From the NCBI RefSeq assembly GCF_002742265.1, contig NZ_MDGL01000186.1, positions 47,422 to 111,421 of the forward strand: a DNA stretch of 64,000 bases. The letters run 5' to 3'. Below the pieces are notes generated by a model. It had not been told where the DNA came from and ran no database searches. It saw only the letters and a program-made list of their open reading frames with translations. Position 1 is the first letter of the stretch. Every line of letters begins with the position of its first letter. Of the stretch, positions 52,835 to 62,996 are shown piece by piece. Origin of the DNA: Maribacter sp. 4G9. Lineage in GTDB: Bacteria > Bacteroidota > Bacteroidia > Flavobacteriales > Flavobacteriaceae. The translations under genes and the position numbers were made by a program.

Positions 52835-55285
52835 ATGAAAAAATTTCTATCTTCTTTATTCCTATTGCTTCCCTTCATATTGCTTGCCCAGTTAAAATCA
52901 CCCTCTGAGTTTTTGGGCTATGAATTGGGTACCCAGTTTACCAGGCACCATCAAGTCGTGGACTATTATCAATATTTGGCACAACAAGAACCAAGCAGGC
53001 TACAATTGATGCATTATGGCGAGACCAATGAAAGGAGGCCCTTACTATTGGCCTTTATATCGACGGAATCCAACATGAAAAATTTGGAGGAAATCAGGAA
53101 TGCGCATCTAGATAACGTTAAAGGGGAAGGAGCTCCAAACATGGCCATAGTTTGGCTTAGCTATAATGTACATGGCAATGAAAGTGTTAGTACGGAGGCA
53201 TCCATGCAAACCATTTATGACCTATTGACGAGCAAAAAGGACTATCTGGAAGACTTAGTAGTAATAATGGACCCATGTATAAATCCGGATGGTAGAGACA
53301 GATACGTAAACTGGTACAACCAATATAAAAATACACCGTACAATGTGGACCCAAATAGTAAGGAACACCACGAGGGTTGGTGGAGCGGAAGAAGCAACCA
53401 CTACATGTTCGACCTCAACCGCGACTGGGCCTGGCTTACCCAAGTGGAAAGTCAGCAACGATTAAAACAATACAATAAATGGCTACCGCATGTACATGTA
53501 GATTTCCATGAGCAAGGCGTGGACAATCCGTACTACTTTGCACCTGCGGCGGAACCTTATCATGAAGTAATTACGGATTTCCAACGCGAGTTCCAGGAGA
53601 CCATCGGTAAAAACCATGCAAAGTATTTTGATGCCAACGGCTGGTTCTATTTTACCAAGGAGGTTTTTGACCTGTTATATCCCAGCTATGGCGATACCTA
53701 CCCAACCTACAGTGGAGGTATTGGTATGACCTACGAACAAGGGGGTAGCGGCCGGGCCGGATTGGGAATTATAAATAGTATTGGCGATACCCTTACCTTA
53801 AAGGACCGTATCGCCCACCATCATACCACCGGACTCTCTACTGTGGAAGTAGCAAGTAAAAATGTAGGGAGATTGAACACCGAATTCAGAAAATTCTACC
53901 AGCAAAAGAATTTTAGACCTCAGCATTTTATCCTCAACGGCAATCCCGATAAACTGGAAGCGCTGGCTAATTTATTAGATCAACACGGGATAGAATATAA
54001 TACGGGGAGCAACGCCAGTTATAAGGGTTTTAATTATACCACCTCCTCTTCGGGCAGTCTGAGGGCTTCAAAAAATAGCCTAGTGGTTTCTACGGACCAG
54101 ACAAAGGGAACACTGGCAAAAGTTTTATTCGAACCCAAGGCCAAGTTAAGCGATTCCGTCACCTATGATATTACCGCATGGTCCTTGCCCTATGCCTATG
54201 GTCTGGATGCCCTGGCTACTGAAAGCAGTGTTCAACAGTCACCGTATGAATCCTCCAAAGAGACCTATGGTATAGCAAATACTAACAGTTATGCGTATTT
54301 AGCGGATTGGAACAGCATGAAGGATGCCAAATTCCTAGCGGAACTTCTAAACAAAAAAGTTCGCGTAAGGTATGCCCAAAAGCCTTTTAGTCTGGACGGC
54401 GCCAACTATGACAGGGGCAGTTTGATCATTGTAAGGGCAGACAATAAAAATTTAGGGGACTTCACCCAAATCTTGGATAATGCCTCCAAAAAATATACAA
54501 AAAAACTTACCCCGGCCAATACCGGTTTTGTGGATAACGGAAAGGATTTTGGATCTAGCTATGTTGAAGTGCTCCAAGAACTAAAAATTGCGGTCTTATC
54601 TGGAGAGCCTACCTCAACGTTACGATTTGGCGAAATATGGCACTTCTTTGAGCAGCAATTGAACTATCCTATTTCTGTATTGGACGAGAGCTATTTTAAC
54701 CGGGTAGACCTTTCAAAATATGACATCCTCATTTTGCCCGATGGATGGGGATATTACAGTTTTATGACCGAAAAAGTGGCCGAAAAAATTAAGGACTGGG
54801 TAAACAAAGGTGGTAAATTGATCGCCATGGGCGGCGCCGTGGACGGCCTGGCGAAACAAAAAGGGTTTGGCATCAAGGAAAAGGAACAAAAAAAGGATTC
54901 AACCAGCAACTTACAGGCATTCGACACCTCTGAACGTGAGTATATAAAATCCGCCATTACAGGTGCCATATTTAAGACCACCGTTGATACTACGAATCCC
55001 TTGGCCTATGGATATGAGGAACCCTATTTTACACTTAAATTGGGAGACCGTTCCTATAATTATCTAGAAGGTGGAAATGCCGTGTATCTTGCTGAAGGCC
55101 AAAATACTCCCGTATCCGGATTTGCGGGTAGCGACGCCAAGAAGAAAATTGCGGAAACCCTTATCTTCGGTACAGAACGAATGGGCAGGGGCCATGTGAT
55201 TTATATGATAGACAACCCTCTTTTTAGAGGTTTTTGGGAGAACGGCAAATTATTTTTTGCCAATGCATTGTTCATGGTGAATTAG
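52835..55285 (+). CDS. Exported M14 zinc carboxypeptidase
   Basis: The 816-residue protein has a signal peptide (MKKFLSSLFLLLPFILLAQ). The M14 catalytic domain has zinc ligands H113 and E116 (NVHGNESVST) and H225 (HVDFHEQG), with the substrate-binding NPDGRDRY near 150. The catalytic glutamate is probably in MTYEQGGSG. The C-terminal third (about 570-815) resembles a GATase1-like alpha/beta fold (ILILPDGWGYYSFMTEK, GGKLIAMGGAVDGLA). It should release C-terminal residues from peptides outside the cytoplasm. The 259 bases upstream contain no ORF. Confidence 0.88.
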   Translation: MKKFLSSLFLLLPFILLAQLKSPSEFLGYELGTQFTRHHQVVDYYQYLAQQEPSRLQLMHYGETNERRPLLLAFISTESNMKNLEEIRNAHLDNVKGEGAPNMAIVWLSYNVHGNESVSTEASMQTIYDLLTSKKDYLEDLVVIMDPCINPDGRDRYVNWYNQYKNTPYNVDPNSKEHHEGWWSGRSNHYMFDLNRDWAWLTQVESQQRLKQYNKWLPHVHVDFHEQGVDNPYYFAPAAEPYHEVITDFQREFQETIGKNHAKYFDANGWFYFTKEVFDLLYPSYGDTYPTYSGGIGMTYEQGGSGRAGLGIINSIGDTLTLKDRIAHHHTTGLSTVEVASKNVGRLNTEFRKFYQQKNFRPQHFILNGNPDKLEALANLLDQHGIEYNTGSNASYKGFNYTTSSSGSLRASKNSLVVSTDQTKGTLAKVLFEPKAKLSDSVTYDITAWSLPYAYGLDALATESSVQQSPYESSKETYGIANTNSYAYLADWNSMKDAKFLAELLNKKVRVRYAQKPFSLDGANYDRGSLIIVRADNKNLGDFTQILDNASKKYTKKLTPANTGFVDNGKDFGSSYVEVLQELKIAVLSGEPTSTLRFGEIWHFFEQQLNYPISVLDESYFNRVDLSKYDILILPDGWGYYSFMTEKVAEKIKDWVNKGGKLIAMGGAVDGLAKQKGFGIKEKEQKKDSTSNLQAFDTSEREYIKSAITGAIFKTTVDTTNPLAYGYEEPYFTLKLGDRSYNYLEGGNAVYLAEGQNTPVSGFAGSDAKKKIAETLIFGTERMGRGHVIYMIDNPLFRGFWENGKLFFANALFMVN

Positions 55286-55303
55286 TCCAAAAACAAAACC
55301 AGT

Positions 55304-55498
55304 ATGGCTGAATATAAGGTTGAGACCCTCATTTATTACAGTAAGCTGACCTTGGACAGCAAGCATATCGTAAAGTCCTCACAAAAGGAAATTCAGGAAA
55401 AATTGAATGAACACGCAAAAGAGGGTTGGCGACTCGCTTCTACGGATGCCGTTAGTTTTGGGGCCGCGATTTACATCTATCTTTATTTTGAAAAGTAA
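55304..55498 (+). CDS. DUF4177 family small protein
   Basis: The 64-residue protein follows the DUF4177 pattern of a beta strand, helix and two strands: YKVETLIYYSKLTL, then EIQEKLNEHAKEGWRLASTD, and YIYLYFEK. The GWRL core is the family mark. Its function is unknown. It lies 18 bases after the M14 gene, so is likely on the same transcript. Confidence 0.8.
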   Translation: MAEYKVETLIYYSKLTLDSKHIVKSSQKEIQEKLNEHAKEGWRLASTDAVSFGAAIYIYLYFEK

Positions 55499-55650
55499 TA
55501 TGCTATTGAAAGCTAACTCATTAATAAGTAGGAATTGGAAGGCCCAAAAGGGTTGCTGAAAATTTAAAACATCCTTTAAGCCAACAAATTGCGCCTAAAG
55601 ACGTTCTTTTACAGCCAGTTTGAGCTAAGAACTGGCCAACAACATGAAAC

Positions 55651-58014
55651 ATGGCTGAAAACAATGAGCAAATTTCCAGACTCTTAGAAAGACTTGAACT
55701 GTTGTTAAGACGTCAACAGGATTTTAATCTGGAAGTAGAACAACTGCGAAAAGAAATCCAAATACTTAAAAAAGAACAGACAGAATTTGTTGTTCGGGAG
55801 GTTTCTCCAGAAGAAGTTGAAAAAGTGAGTCCACTTGCGCCAATGCCGCCTCTTTCAACACAGATTGCATCTAAAGAGACTGTTTCCCATATTGAACCGC
55901 CAAGAAACAATCCGTCACCGCAAATAAAAACACCAAAAGGAAAGTCCAATCTTGAAAAGTTCATTGGTGAGAATCTTATCAATAAAATCGGGATTCTTAT
56001 TACGGTAATTGGGGTGGTTATCGGTGCAAAGTACTCGATTGAAAACAACCTGATCAGTCCTTTAACACGTATTATTTTGGGTTATTTGGTCGGTCTAGGG
56101 TTGATCGGATTTGGTATCAAACTAAAGGCAAAATACACCAGTTATAGTGCTGTTCTTATCAGCGGCGCATTGGCGATCCTTTATTTCATCACTTTTGCGG
56201 CCTATAGTCTTTATGGATTGTTTCCGCAACCCATAGCTTTCGGAATCATGTTGATATTCACTGTTTTTGGGGTAGTATCGGCACTTAATTACAATAAACA
56301 GATCATAGCTCATATAGGATTGGTAGGAGCCTATGCCATCCCCTTTTTACTAAGTAACGATTCCGGAAATGCCCAAGTGTTGTTCGCATATATCACCATC
56401 ATCAATATTGGAATTTTAGTTATTTCCCTAAAAAAATATTGGAAAGCATTGTACTACGTCGCTTTTGCGTTTAGTTGGCTTATTTATGCGGCATGGGCAG
56501 CATTCTCTTATCAGCGCGAAGCGCATTTTACATTGGCCCTTACAGTCATTTTTATATTCTTCGCTACTTTTTATATAACATTTTTGGCCTACAAGCTGAT
56601 TCAATCTGAAAAGTTCAAAGCTTCTGATGTCATGATGCTCGTGCTCAATTCTTTTCTTTTTTATGGCTTAGGTATTGGATTGCTCTCCTTCCACGAAACG
56701 GGAAAAGAGTTTTTAGGACTTTTTACGTTAGTCAATGCGCTAATCCACTTTGCGGTGAGCCTGGTACTGTTCAAAAGAAAAATGGCGGATAGAAATCTAT
56801 TTTTCCTCATCGCCGGACTTGTGCTCACTTTTATCACCATAGCCATTCCCGTGCAGCTGGACGGTAATTGGGTTACCTTGCTATGGGCTTTGGAAGCAAC
56901 CTTGTTATTCTATATCGGTCGTACAAAAAAGGTACCCACCTATGAGTACCTTTCCTATCCCCTAATGATATTGGCATTTATAAGCCTTATTCAGGATTGG
57001 TCCGAAAGCTATAGTACCTATTATTATACCGCAGATACCCAACGATTAATTCCATTATTTAATACTGCCTTTTTAACATCGATGGTTTTTCTTATCACGT
57101 TTGGGGGTATTAATTGGATCAATAATAAATTCGAACATAAGTCATCGGAAGGTAAAAAGGGGGTGTTTTCAAAAATCATGTCCTTCGCCATTCCAGGGGT
57201 ATTACTTCTTGTATTGTATTGTTCCTTTTATTTAGAAATAGAATATTATTTCGATGGTTTATTTCAAAAGTCGGAAGTAATGATTACCGATGAAAGTTCC
57301 TATACCTATCCCCAAAACAATTATAACATTAGGGACCAGGGCGATATCTGGCTTTTAAATTATACCTTATTTTTTATAACCACTTTGATATTTATAAACA
57401 GTAAGCGATTAAAAAACAGGGTGTTGGGCATTATTTCTTTAAGCCTTGGAATACTGGTGGGCGGTGTTTTCCTTACAGCGGGACTATATCTGGCAAGCGA
57501 ACTCCGAGAGAGTTATATCTCAAAACATCTTGCCGAATTCTATGAGGTGGGCCATTTTAACCTGTATATCAGATATGTAGCCATAGCGTTCTTTGCCCTT
57601 TTGGTTGTATCACTTTACCGCTTGATACGGCAACCTTTCATGCGGGTGAGGTTTGAAATACCGTTCCATAGTTTGTTGCATGTTTCCATTTTATGGATTC
57701 TTAGTAGCGAACTCTTGCATTGGATGGACCTGTTTGGGTCCAACCAATCCTATAAACTGGGATTAAGTATTCTCTGGGGCAGCTATTCCCTATTCCTGAT
57801 TGCTTTTGGCATCTGGAAAAAGCAGAAATACCTTCGCATTATTGCCATAGTCTTGTTCGGTATAACCTTGATAAAACTATTCCTCTACGATATTGCATCG
57901 TTGAATACCATTTCCAAGACCATTGTTTTTGTTTCATTGGGTATATTGCTGTTGGTTATTTCATTCCTGTACAACAAATACAAACAAATTATCGCCGATG
58001 AGAACGAGAACTAA
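55651..58014 (+). CDS. DUF2339 multi-pass membrane protein
   Basis: The 787-residue protein begins with a coiled coil (about 1-40, ISRLLERLELLLRRQQDFNL), then a proline-rich linker and the DUF2339 core with its typical NLEKFIGENLINKIGILITV (about 99-118). Around 20 membrane helices follow to the end. The family is of unknown function and in other bacteria often sits beside a DUF3999 gene, as here. The next gene overlaps its end by 17 bases. A 7-bp inverted repeat at 55614-55636 lies just before it. Confidence 0.85.
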   Translation: MAENNEQISRLLERLELLLRRQQDFNLEVEQLRKEIQILKKEQTEFVVREVSPEEVEKVSPLAPMPPLSTQIASKETVSHIEPPRNNPSPQIKTPKGKSNLEKFIGENLINKIGILITVIGVVIGAKYSIENNLISPLTRIILGYLVGLGLIGFGIKLKAKYTSYSAVLISGALAILYFITFAAYSLYGLFPQPIAFGIMLIFTVFGVVSALNYNKQIIAHIGLVGAYAIPFLLSNDSGNAQVLFAYITIINIGILVISLKKYWKALYYVAFAFSWLIYAAWAAFSYQREAHFTLALTVIFIFFATFYITFLAYKLIQSEKFKASDVMMLVLNSFLFYGLGIGLLSFHETGKEFLGLFTLVNALIHFAVSLVLFKRKMADRNLFFLIAGLVLTFITIAIPVQLDGNWVTLLWALEATLLFYIGRTKKVPTYEYLSYPLMILAFISLIQDWSESYSTYYYTADTQRLIPLFNTAFLTSMVFLITFGGINWINNKFEHKSSEGKKGVFSKIMSFAIPGVLLLVLYCSFYLEIEYYFDGLFQKSEVMITDESSYTYPQNNYNIRDQGDIWLLNYTLFFITTLIFINSKRLKNRVLGIISLSLGILVGGVFLTAGLYLASELRESYISKHLAEFYEVGHFNLYIRYVAIAFFALLVVSLYRLIRQPFMRVRFEIPFHSLLHVSILWILSSELLHWMDLFGSNQSYKLGLSILWGSYSLFLIAFGIWKKQKYLRIIAIVLFGITLIKLFLYDIASLNTISKTIVFVSLGILLLVISFLYNKYKQIIADENEN

Positions 58015-59224
58015 AATAGCAACCATAGCCTTACTAGGGTTTGGTGTTGCTTCCTTTGGACAAATTCAGAATTACGATAAACAAATTAGGTTGTCAGGGA
58101 TTACGGAGCAATGGCATTCCATTGCCCTACCAGACACTCTTTTTGCGGATGTACAGAACGGTCTAGCGGACATTCGAGTCTACGGAGTTACCGAAATTGA
58201 TACCTTGGAAGCACCCTATTTGCTTCAGGTTTCGCATTCAAAGGGCGATCTATCAAAAATCGATTTTAAGTTGATCAATAGCTCCTCCAATAAAAATGGG
58301 TATTATTATACGTATGAAATACCTACTTCTAAAAGTATAAATGAAATTCAGCTCAGTTTTAAGGACGAGAATTTTGATTGGAACGTAACGCTGGAAGGAA
58401 GCCAAAATCAGCAGGAATGGTTTACCGTTTTAGAGGATTATAGAATTCTATCCATAAAAAATAATCAAACGGACTACAGTTTTACCCACCTCAACTTTCC
58501 AAACGCAAAATACAGGTATTATCGCCTATTGGTGAAGAGCGACTCACAACCAAACTTGGTCCATTCTAGTTTGAATTTGGATAGTATCATTCCCGCAAAA
58601 TATCGAGATTATGCAATTGAAACGTTTGACGTTATCCAAGAGAACAAAAATTCCGTCATTACTATCGATTTAAAAGCCCGACTTCCCATTAGCTATATAA
58701 AACTTGATGTTTCGGATAAGGTAGACTACTATCGACCTATGGAAATAACATATGTTTCCGACAGTGTTAAAACCGAAAAAGGATGGAGATACCGTTACAG
58801 TGCGCTTACCGCCGGAACCCTATCCTCGTTGGAGGATAACACTTTTAAGTTTAAAACGGTATTGGCGCAAAGATTACAGGTTCTTGTACATAACTATGAC
58901 AACGAGCCATTGGCCATTTCCAAACCTGAGGTAAAAGGATATACCCATAAACTATTGGCCCGTTTTGACAAACCTGCTACCTACTTTTTGGTTTATGGCA
59001 ACCAAAATGCCCGAACCCCAATTTACGATATTTCAAAAGGCGGTTTTAAACTTCCAGAGAACGTAGCTGCTTTGATTTTGGATAAACCGGAACCCATTTC
59101 AAAAAACACTACGGTTGAAGCATCACCCTTATTTGAAAACAAGTGGTGGCTTTGGGGCATTATGGGGATTATCATGCTGGTGTTAGGGGTGTTTACCCTT
59201 AAAATGGTACGAAAAGAAAATTGA
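57998..59224 (+). CDS. DUF3999 family protein
   Basis: From the ATG at 57998 the protein has 408 residues, a signal peptide (RTKIATIALLGFGVASFGQ), a beta-rich periplasmic region with discoidin-like jelly rolls (NEIQLSFKDENFDWNVTLEG, ISYIKLDVSDKVDYYRPMEI), and one C-terminal membrane helix (WLWGIMGIIMLVLGVFTLKM). This is the DUF3999 layout. The 17-base overlap with the DUF2339 gene shows they act together, but the process is unknown. The ATG at 57923 would place 25 residues with no signal peptide ahead of it. Confidence 0.85.
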   Translation: MRTRTKIATIALLGFGVASFGQIQNYDKQIRLSGITEQWHSIALPDTLFADVQNGLADIRVYGVTEIDTLEAPYLLQVSHSKGDLSKIDFKLINSSSNKNGYYYTYEIPTSKSINEIQLSFKDENFDWNVTLEGSQNQQEWFTVLEDYRILSIKNNQTDYSFTHLNFPNAKYRYYRLLVKSDSQPNLVHSSLNLDSIIPAKYRDYAIETFDVIQENKNSVITIDLKARLPISYIKLDVSDKVDYYRPMEITYVSDSVKTEKGWRYRYSALTAGTLSSLEDNTFKFKTVLAQRLQVLVHNYDNEPLAISKPEVKGYTHKLLARFDKPATYFLVYGNQNARTPIYDISKGGFKLPENVAALILDKPEPISKNTTVEASPLFENKWWLWGIMGIIMLVLGVFTLKMVRKEN

Positions 59225-59287
59225 GCCAGCCTTAGTTCGTAAATCAATGCCTTAGTAGGAACCTATAAAACCAAGGTCCAAATGCGC

Positions 59288-60595
59288 TCACACAGAGAGG
59301 GGCTCCCCATAAAGGTCAAAATCTGCCGCTTCGGTAATTTTGATAGTTACAAACTCGCCTTGTTTTAGATAATGCTTGGTAGCATCTACCAACACCTCAT
59401 TGTCCACATCCGGGGAATCGAACTCCGTTCTGCCCACAAAGTAGTTTCCTTCCTTACGGTCAATAATGCATCGAAAGGTTTTGCCTATTTTTTCCTGATT
59501 CAGTTCCCAAGAAATTTGGGACTGTATCTCCATGATTTCATTGGCACGTTCCTGTTTCACTTCTTCGGGAACATCATCGACCAAATTGTAGGCATGTGTA
59601 TTTTCCTCGTGGCTGTAGGTAAAACATCCCAAACGTTCGAACCGCATCTCCTCCACCCAGGATTTCAAGGTTTCAAAATCTTCCTCTGTTTCACCGGGAT
59701 ACCCTACGATCAAGGTGGTTCTAATGGTCATTCCCGGAACGGCCTTCCTAAAATCCTGAAGTAATTGGGTCGTCTTTTCCTTGGTGGTACCCCTGCGCAT
59801 GCTCTTTAAAATACTATCGGAAATATGTTGCAAAGGAATATCCAAATAATTGCAGACCTTGGGTTCGTCCCGCATTACCTCCAATACATCCATGGGGAAG
59901 CCTGTTGGGAAGGCATAATGGAGCCGTATCCACTCGATACCCTCTACCTGTACCAAAGCCCTTAAAAGCTCGGCAAGGTTCCTCTTTTTATATAAATCCA
60001 AGCCATAGTAAGTAAGGTCTTGGGCTATCAGAATAAGTTCCTTGACCCCTTTTGCCGCTAATTTTTCAGCCTCCGTAACCAAATCCTCTATGGGTTTGCT
60101 TTTGTGTTTTCCGCGCATTAAGGGGATGGCACAAAAGGAACAAGGGCGGTCACAGCCTTCGGCAATCTTTAAATAGGCATAATTTTTTGGTGTAGTTGTT
60201 AGTCGCTCCCCAATTAATTCGTGCTTATAGTCCGCACCTAGGGCTTTTAATAAATTAGGAAGTTCGCTCGTACCAAAATACTCGTCCACATTGGGAATCT
60301 CCTTTTGCAGATCCGGCTTATAGCGCTCGCTCAAACACCCGGTAACAAAGACCTTGTCCACAACTCCCTCTTCCTTCTTTTGAACATATTTCAAAATGGT
60401 ATTAATGCTCTCCTGCTTTGCATTGGCGATAAAGCCACAGGTATTGATGACCACTACGTTACCCTCCTCTTCATGCACCACCTCCTTATCATTGGCACGC
60501 AACTGTCCCATAAGCACCTCAGAGTCGTATACATTTTTGCTACAACCCAAGGTAACCACATTGATCTTATTCTTTTTGAGCGTTTTTGTGCGCAT
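59288..60595 (-). CDS. rimO: Ribosomal protein uS12 methylthiotransferase RimO
   Basis: The radical-SAM enzyme methylthiolates the conserved aspartate of S12. The 435 residues from the ATG at 60595 contain the MTTase domain with cysteines C18, C53 and C87 for the auxiliary cluster. The radical-SAM CxxxCxxC is C148, C152 and C155 (EGCDRPCSFCAIPLMRG), RTTLIVGYPGET follows in the barrel, and a TRAM domain ends the chain. The start at 60643 would add 16 unlikely residues. Its promoter is of the same type as those of pyrG and mnmA. Confidence 0.95.
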   Translation of the reverse strand: MRTKTLKKNKINVVTLGCSKNVYDSEVLMGQLRANDKEVVHEEEGNVVVINTCGFIANAKQESINTILKYVQKKEEGVVDKVFVTGCLSERYKPDLQKEIPNVDEYFGTSELPNLLKALGADYKHELIGERLTTTPKNYAYLKIAEGCDRPCSFCAIPLMRGKHKSKPIEDLVTEAEKLAAKGVKELILIAQDLTYYGLDLYKKRNLAELLRALVQVEGIEWIRLHYAFPTGFPMDVLEVMRDEPKVCNYLDIPLQHISDSILKSMRRGTTKEKTTQLLQDFRKAVPGMTIRTTLIVGYPGETEEDFETLKSWVEEMRFERLGCFTYSHEENTHAYNLVDDVPEEVKQERANEIMEIQSQISWELNQEKIGKTFRCIIDRKEGNYFVGRTEFDSPDVDNEVLVDATKHYLKQGEFVTIKITEAADFDLYGEPLSV

Positions 60596-60632
60596 ATGAT
60601 ACCCTGCTTTATTGTTCTCTATTAGGCGGGTG

Positions 60633-60640
60633 CAAAAGTA
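60633..60640 (-). promoter_or_regulatory. -7 box of rimO, shared extended promoter type
   Basis: On the minus strand TACTTTTG matches TAnnTTTG exactly, 37 bases before the rimO ATG. The 12 bases before it read ATTCTCAAATTG, one base different from the pyrG site. Confidence 0.6.
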
Positions 60641-60721
60641 CAATTTGAGAATCGAAATGTTTCCTATAACAGACTATTTCTTTGGTTTTTACGTTAAACC
60701 TCTGGCCAAAACTACAGTCTT

Positions 60722-61834
60722 ATGCAAAAAAATTATATGGACCGATTTCTATTTGCATCCATTTTATTCGCACTACTATTTCAAGCATGTTCCACAGACC
60801 AGATCAACCAGGAAGAAGAAATCCTGGATACCAATGAATCCGCATCCCTGTACTTTCCCCCCTTAAATTCCGATAGCTGGGAAACCCTCTCACCATCTGA
60901 ACTGAACTGGAACGAAGGGGCCATCCCTGAACTTTATACCCTGTTGGATGATAAGGGAACCAAAGCTTTTATCATCCTAAAAGATGGGAAAATTGCCCTA
61001 GAATGGTACGCAACGGATTTTGACAAAAACACTTCATGGTATTGGGCCTCGGCCGGAAAGACTTTAACGTCTTTCGTTACCGGTATTGCCGTTGAAGAAG
61101 GTTATTTGGAATTGAACGACCCAACTTCAACATACTTAGGGGCAGGCTGGACCTCCCTCCCTACGGAAAAAGAAAATTTGATTACCGTTTGGAATCAATT
61201 GACCATGACCACAGGTTTGGATGATACCCAAGGAGATTGCAAAACCCCCAATTGCCTAACCTATATAGCGGATGCAGGAACACGATGGTCTTATCACAAT
61301 GCCCCTTACACGTTAATTCAGGAAGTTATCACGAATGCGACCGGTGAGGATTTCGAGATTTATTTTGCCGATAGATTGAAAGAAAAAATTGGTATGAACG
61401 GCACCTGGCTCTCCAGTAATGGAGACAATAATGTGTATTGGAGCACCGCAAGGAGCATGGCGCGGTTTGGACTCCTAAACTTGAACAATGGTTTCTGGGA
61501 AGACACAGCGATATTGGGGGACAGTGCATTTCTAGAAAATATGAAAAATACCTCACAAAACCTCAATAAATCCTACGGTTATCTTTGGTGGCTCAATGGT
61601 AAGGAAAGTGCCATGGTGCCGCAATCCCAAGTAGTTTTTAACGTTCCATTAATGGCCAATGCACCAAATGACCTTTATGCAGGACTTGGAAAAGACGACC
61701 AAAAACTGTACGTAATTCCCAGTGAGAATATGGTGGTCGTACGAATGGGAATGGATACCGGGGAAGCTGCCTTGGGCCCCTCTAGTTTTGATAATGCCCT
61801 TTGGGAGGCGATCAACAGGGTCATTGAACCTTAA
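60722..61834 (+). CDS. Lipoprotein serine hydrolase, beta-lactamase fold
   Basis: The 370-residue protein has a lipoprotein signal with the acylated cysteine at C23 in LLFQACSTDQ. The active site of the class C beta-lactamase/esterase fold is present: S110-A-G-K113 (YWASAGKTLTSF) and Y191-H-N193 (WSYHNAPYTL). Members cleave esters, D-peptides or beta-lactams; the substrate is open. A second ATG at 60737 (MDRFLFASI) is an equally good start. It converges on the P1 peptidase gene with 9 bases between. Confidence 0.88.
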   Translation: MQKNYMDRFLFASILFALLFQACSTDQINQEEEILDTNESASLYFPPLNSDSWETLSPSELNWNEGAIPELYTLLDDKGTKAFIILKDGKIALEWYATDFDKNTSWYWASAGKTLTSFVTGIAVEEGYLELNDPTSTYLGAGWTSLPTEKENLITVWNQLTMTTGLDDTQGDCKTPNCLTYIADAGTRWSYHNAPYTLIQEVITNATGEDFEIYFADRLKEKIGMNGTWLSSNGDNNVYWSTARSMARFGLLNLNNGFWEDTAILGDSAFLENMKNTSQNLNKSYGYLWWLNGKESAMVPQSQVVFNVPLMANAPNDLYAGLGKDDQKLYVIPSENMVVVRMGMDTGEAALGPSSFDNALWEAINRVIEP

Positions 61835-61843
61835 AAATAATCC

Positions 61844-62971
61844 CTACTTTATTTTATTGTATTTTTTAAGTATTGGCAGTATCTCCTCTAGCGGTAGTGA
61901 CTTAATTTCATGACCATCCCTACCGATCATGGTCTCGCCCGCAAATAAAGAATTCAGTATAGCTTCTTCCGTTGCCTCGATGGCGGCCAAAAATAAGGGC
62001 GACATTTCATCGTTCCGCAACAATTCCATGGTATTGAACTTTTGCTCACTGGTATGGGCAATTCTAACAGCTTCGTTTGTGGAAACTGCGATGACATAAT
62101 CCCCGCTTCCGTTGGAGGCGATACCTCCGGTTTTAGCCAATCCCATTATTCCTCTTTTGGCCAAACGCTCCAGGTTTCTGGCATCCAGTGGCGCATCGGT
62201 CATAATGACAATCATACAGGAACCATCGGCATTGTTCAGAATTTTATCCCGATACGGATATGTATTCAGTTCCTTCCCTATAGGTACTCCATTGATTTCA
62301 AGCACTCCTCCAAAATTCGTTTGCACCAAAACCCCAACGGTGAATCCGCCCAAGGATTTTGGAAGTACCCTTGAAGAAGTCCCGATTCCGCCTTTATATC
62401 CAAAACAAATCGTTCCTGTGCCGGCACCCACATTTCCCTCCTTAACCGGGCCAGAAGATGCGTTTCTTATGGCACTCATTACGTGTTCCTGTTTTACATG
62501 TCTACCTCGAATGTCGTTCAACCAACCGTCATTTGTTTCCCCTACTACCGAATTTACGGAGCGTACGTCCTCATTGCCGGGCAAATCCAAGGTATAGGAA
62601 ATCAAGGCTTCGGAGGCTGCAGGAACGCTCAACGTATTGGTCAAAATGATCGGGGTTTCAATAGTCCCCAATTCCTTTACCTGACTATATCCCGCCAATT
62701 TTCCAAAACCATTGCCAATGTAAATCGCTGCGGGAACCTTTGATTGGAAGATGTTCCCGGAATGGGGAAGAAGGGCCGTAACTCCGGTCCTTATACTTTC
62801 ACCTTCCACCAAGGTTTCGTGCCCCACTGAAACACCCTCAACATCCGTAATGGCATTGAATTTTCCAGTTTTCAAAACCCCGATCTGGATTCCGTAATCC
62901 CGTATTCTTTTTTGTGCATTCATGATGCCGACTTGAATTAGAAAAAGTAGTATAAAAATCCTGAGGTTCAT
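61844..62971 (-). CDS. Exported P1 (S58, DmpA-type) aminopeptidase
   Basis: The 375-residue protein has a signal peptide (MNLRIFILLFLIQVGIMNAQ) and the family features ITDVEGVSVGHETL, VNSVVGETNDGWLNDI and GAGTGTICFGYKGGIG. The likely self-cleavage point and nucleophile are G250/S251 (NADGSCMIVIMTDAPL). S58 peptidases are N-terminal nucleophile hydrolases that release D- or L-amino acids from amides and peptides. A palindromic repeat lies upstream of its start. Confidence 0.88.
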   Translation of the reverse strand: MNLRIFILLFLIQVGIMNAQKRIRDYGIQIGVLKTGKFNAITDVEGVSVGHETLVEGESIRTGVTALLPHSGNIFQSKVPAAIYIGNGFGKLAGYSQVKELGTIETPIILTNTLSVPAASEALISYTLDLPGNEDVRSVNSVVGETNDGWLNDIRGRHVKQEHVMSAIRNASSGPVKEGNVGAGTGTICFGYKGGIGTSSRVLPKSLGGFTVGVLVQTNFGGVLEINGVPIGKELNTYPYRDKILNNADGSCMIVIMTDAPLDARNLERLAKRGIMGLAKTGGIASNGSGDYVIAVSTNEAVRIAHTSEQKFNTMELLRNDEMSPLFLAAIEATEEAILNSLFAGETMIGRDGHEIKSLPLEEILPILKKYNKIK

Positions 62972-62996
62972 AAAGAGGTCTGTTTAATGATACCAA

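Noticed and set aside
55614..55636. 7-bp inverted repeat before the DUF2339 gene (GCCAGTT with AACTGGC)
   Set aside because: It is short with a 9-base loop and no T run; it could be a weak operator but I cannot support a feature.
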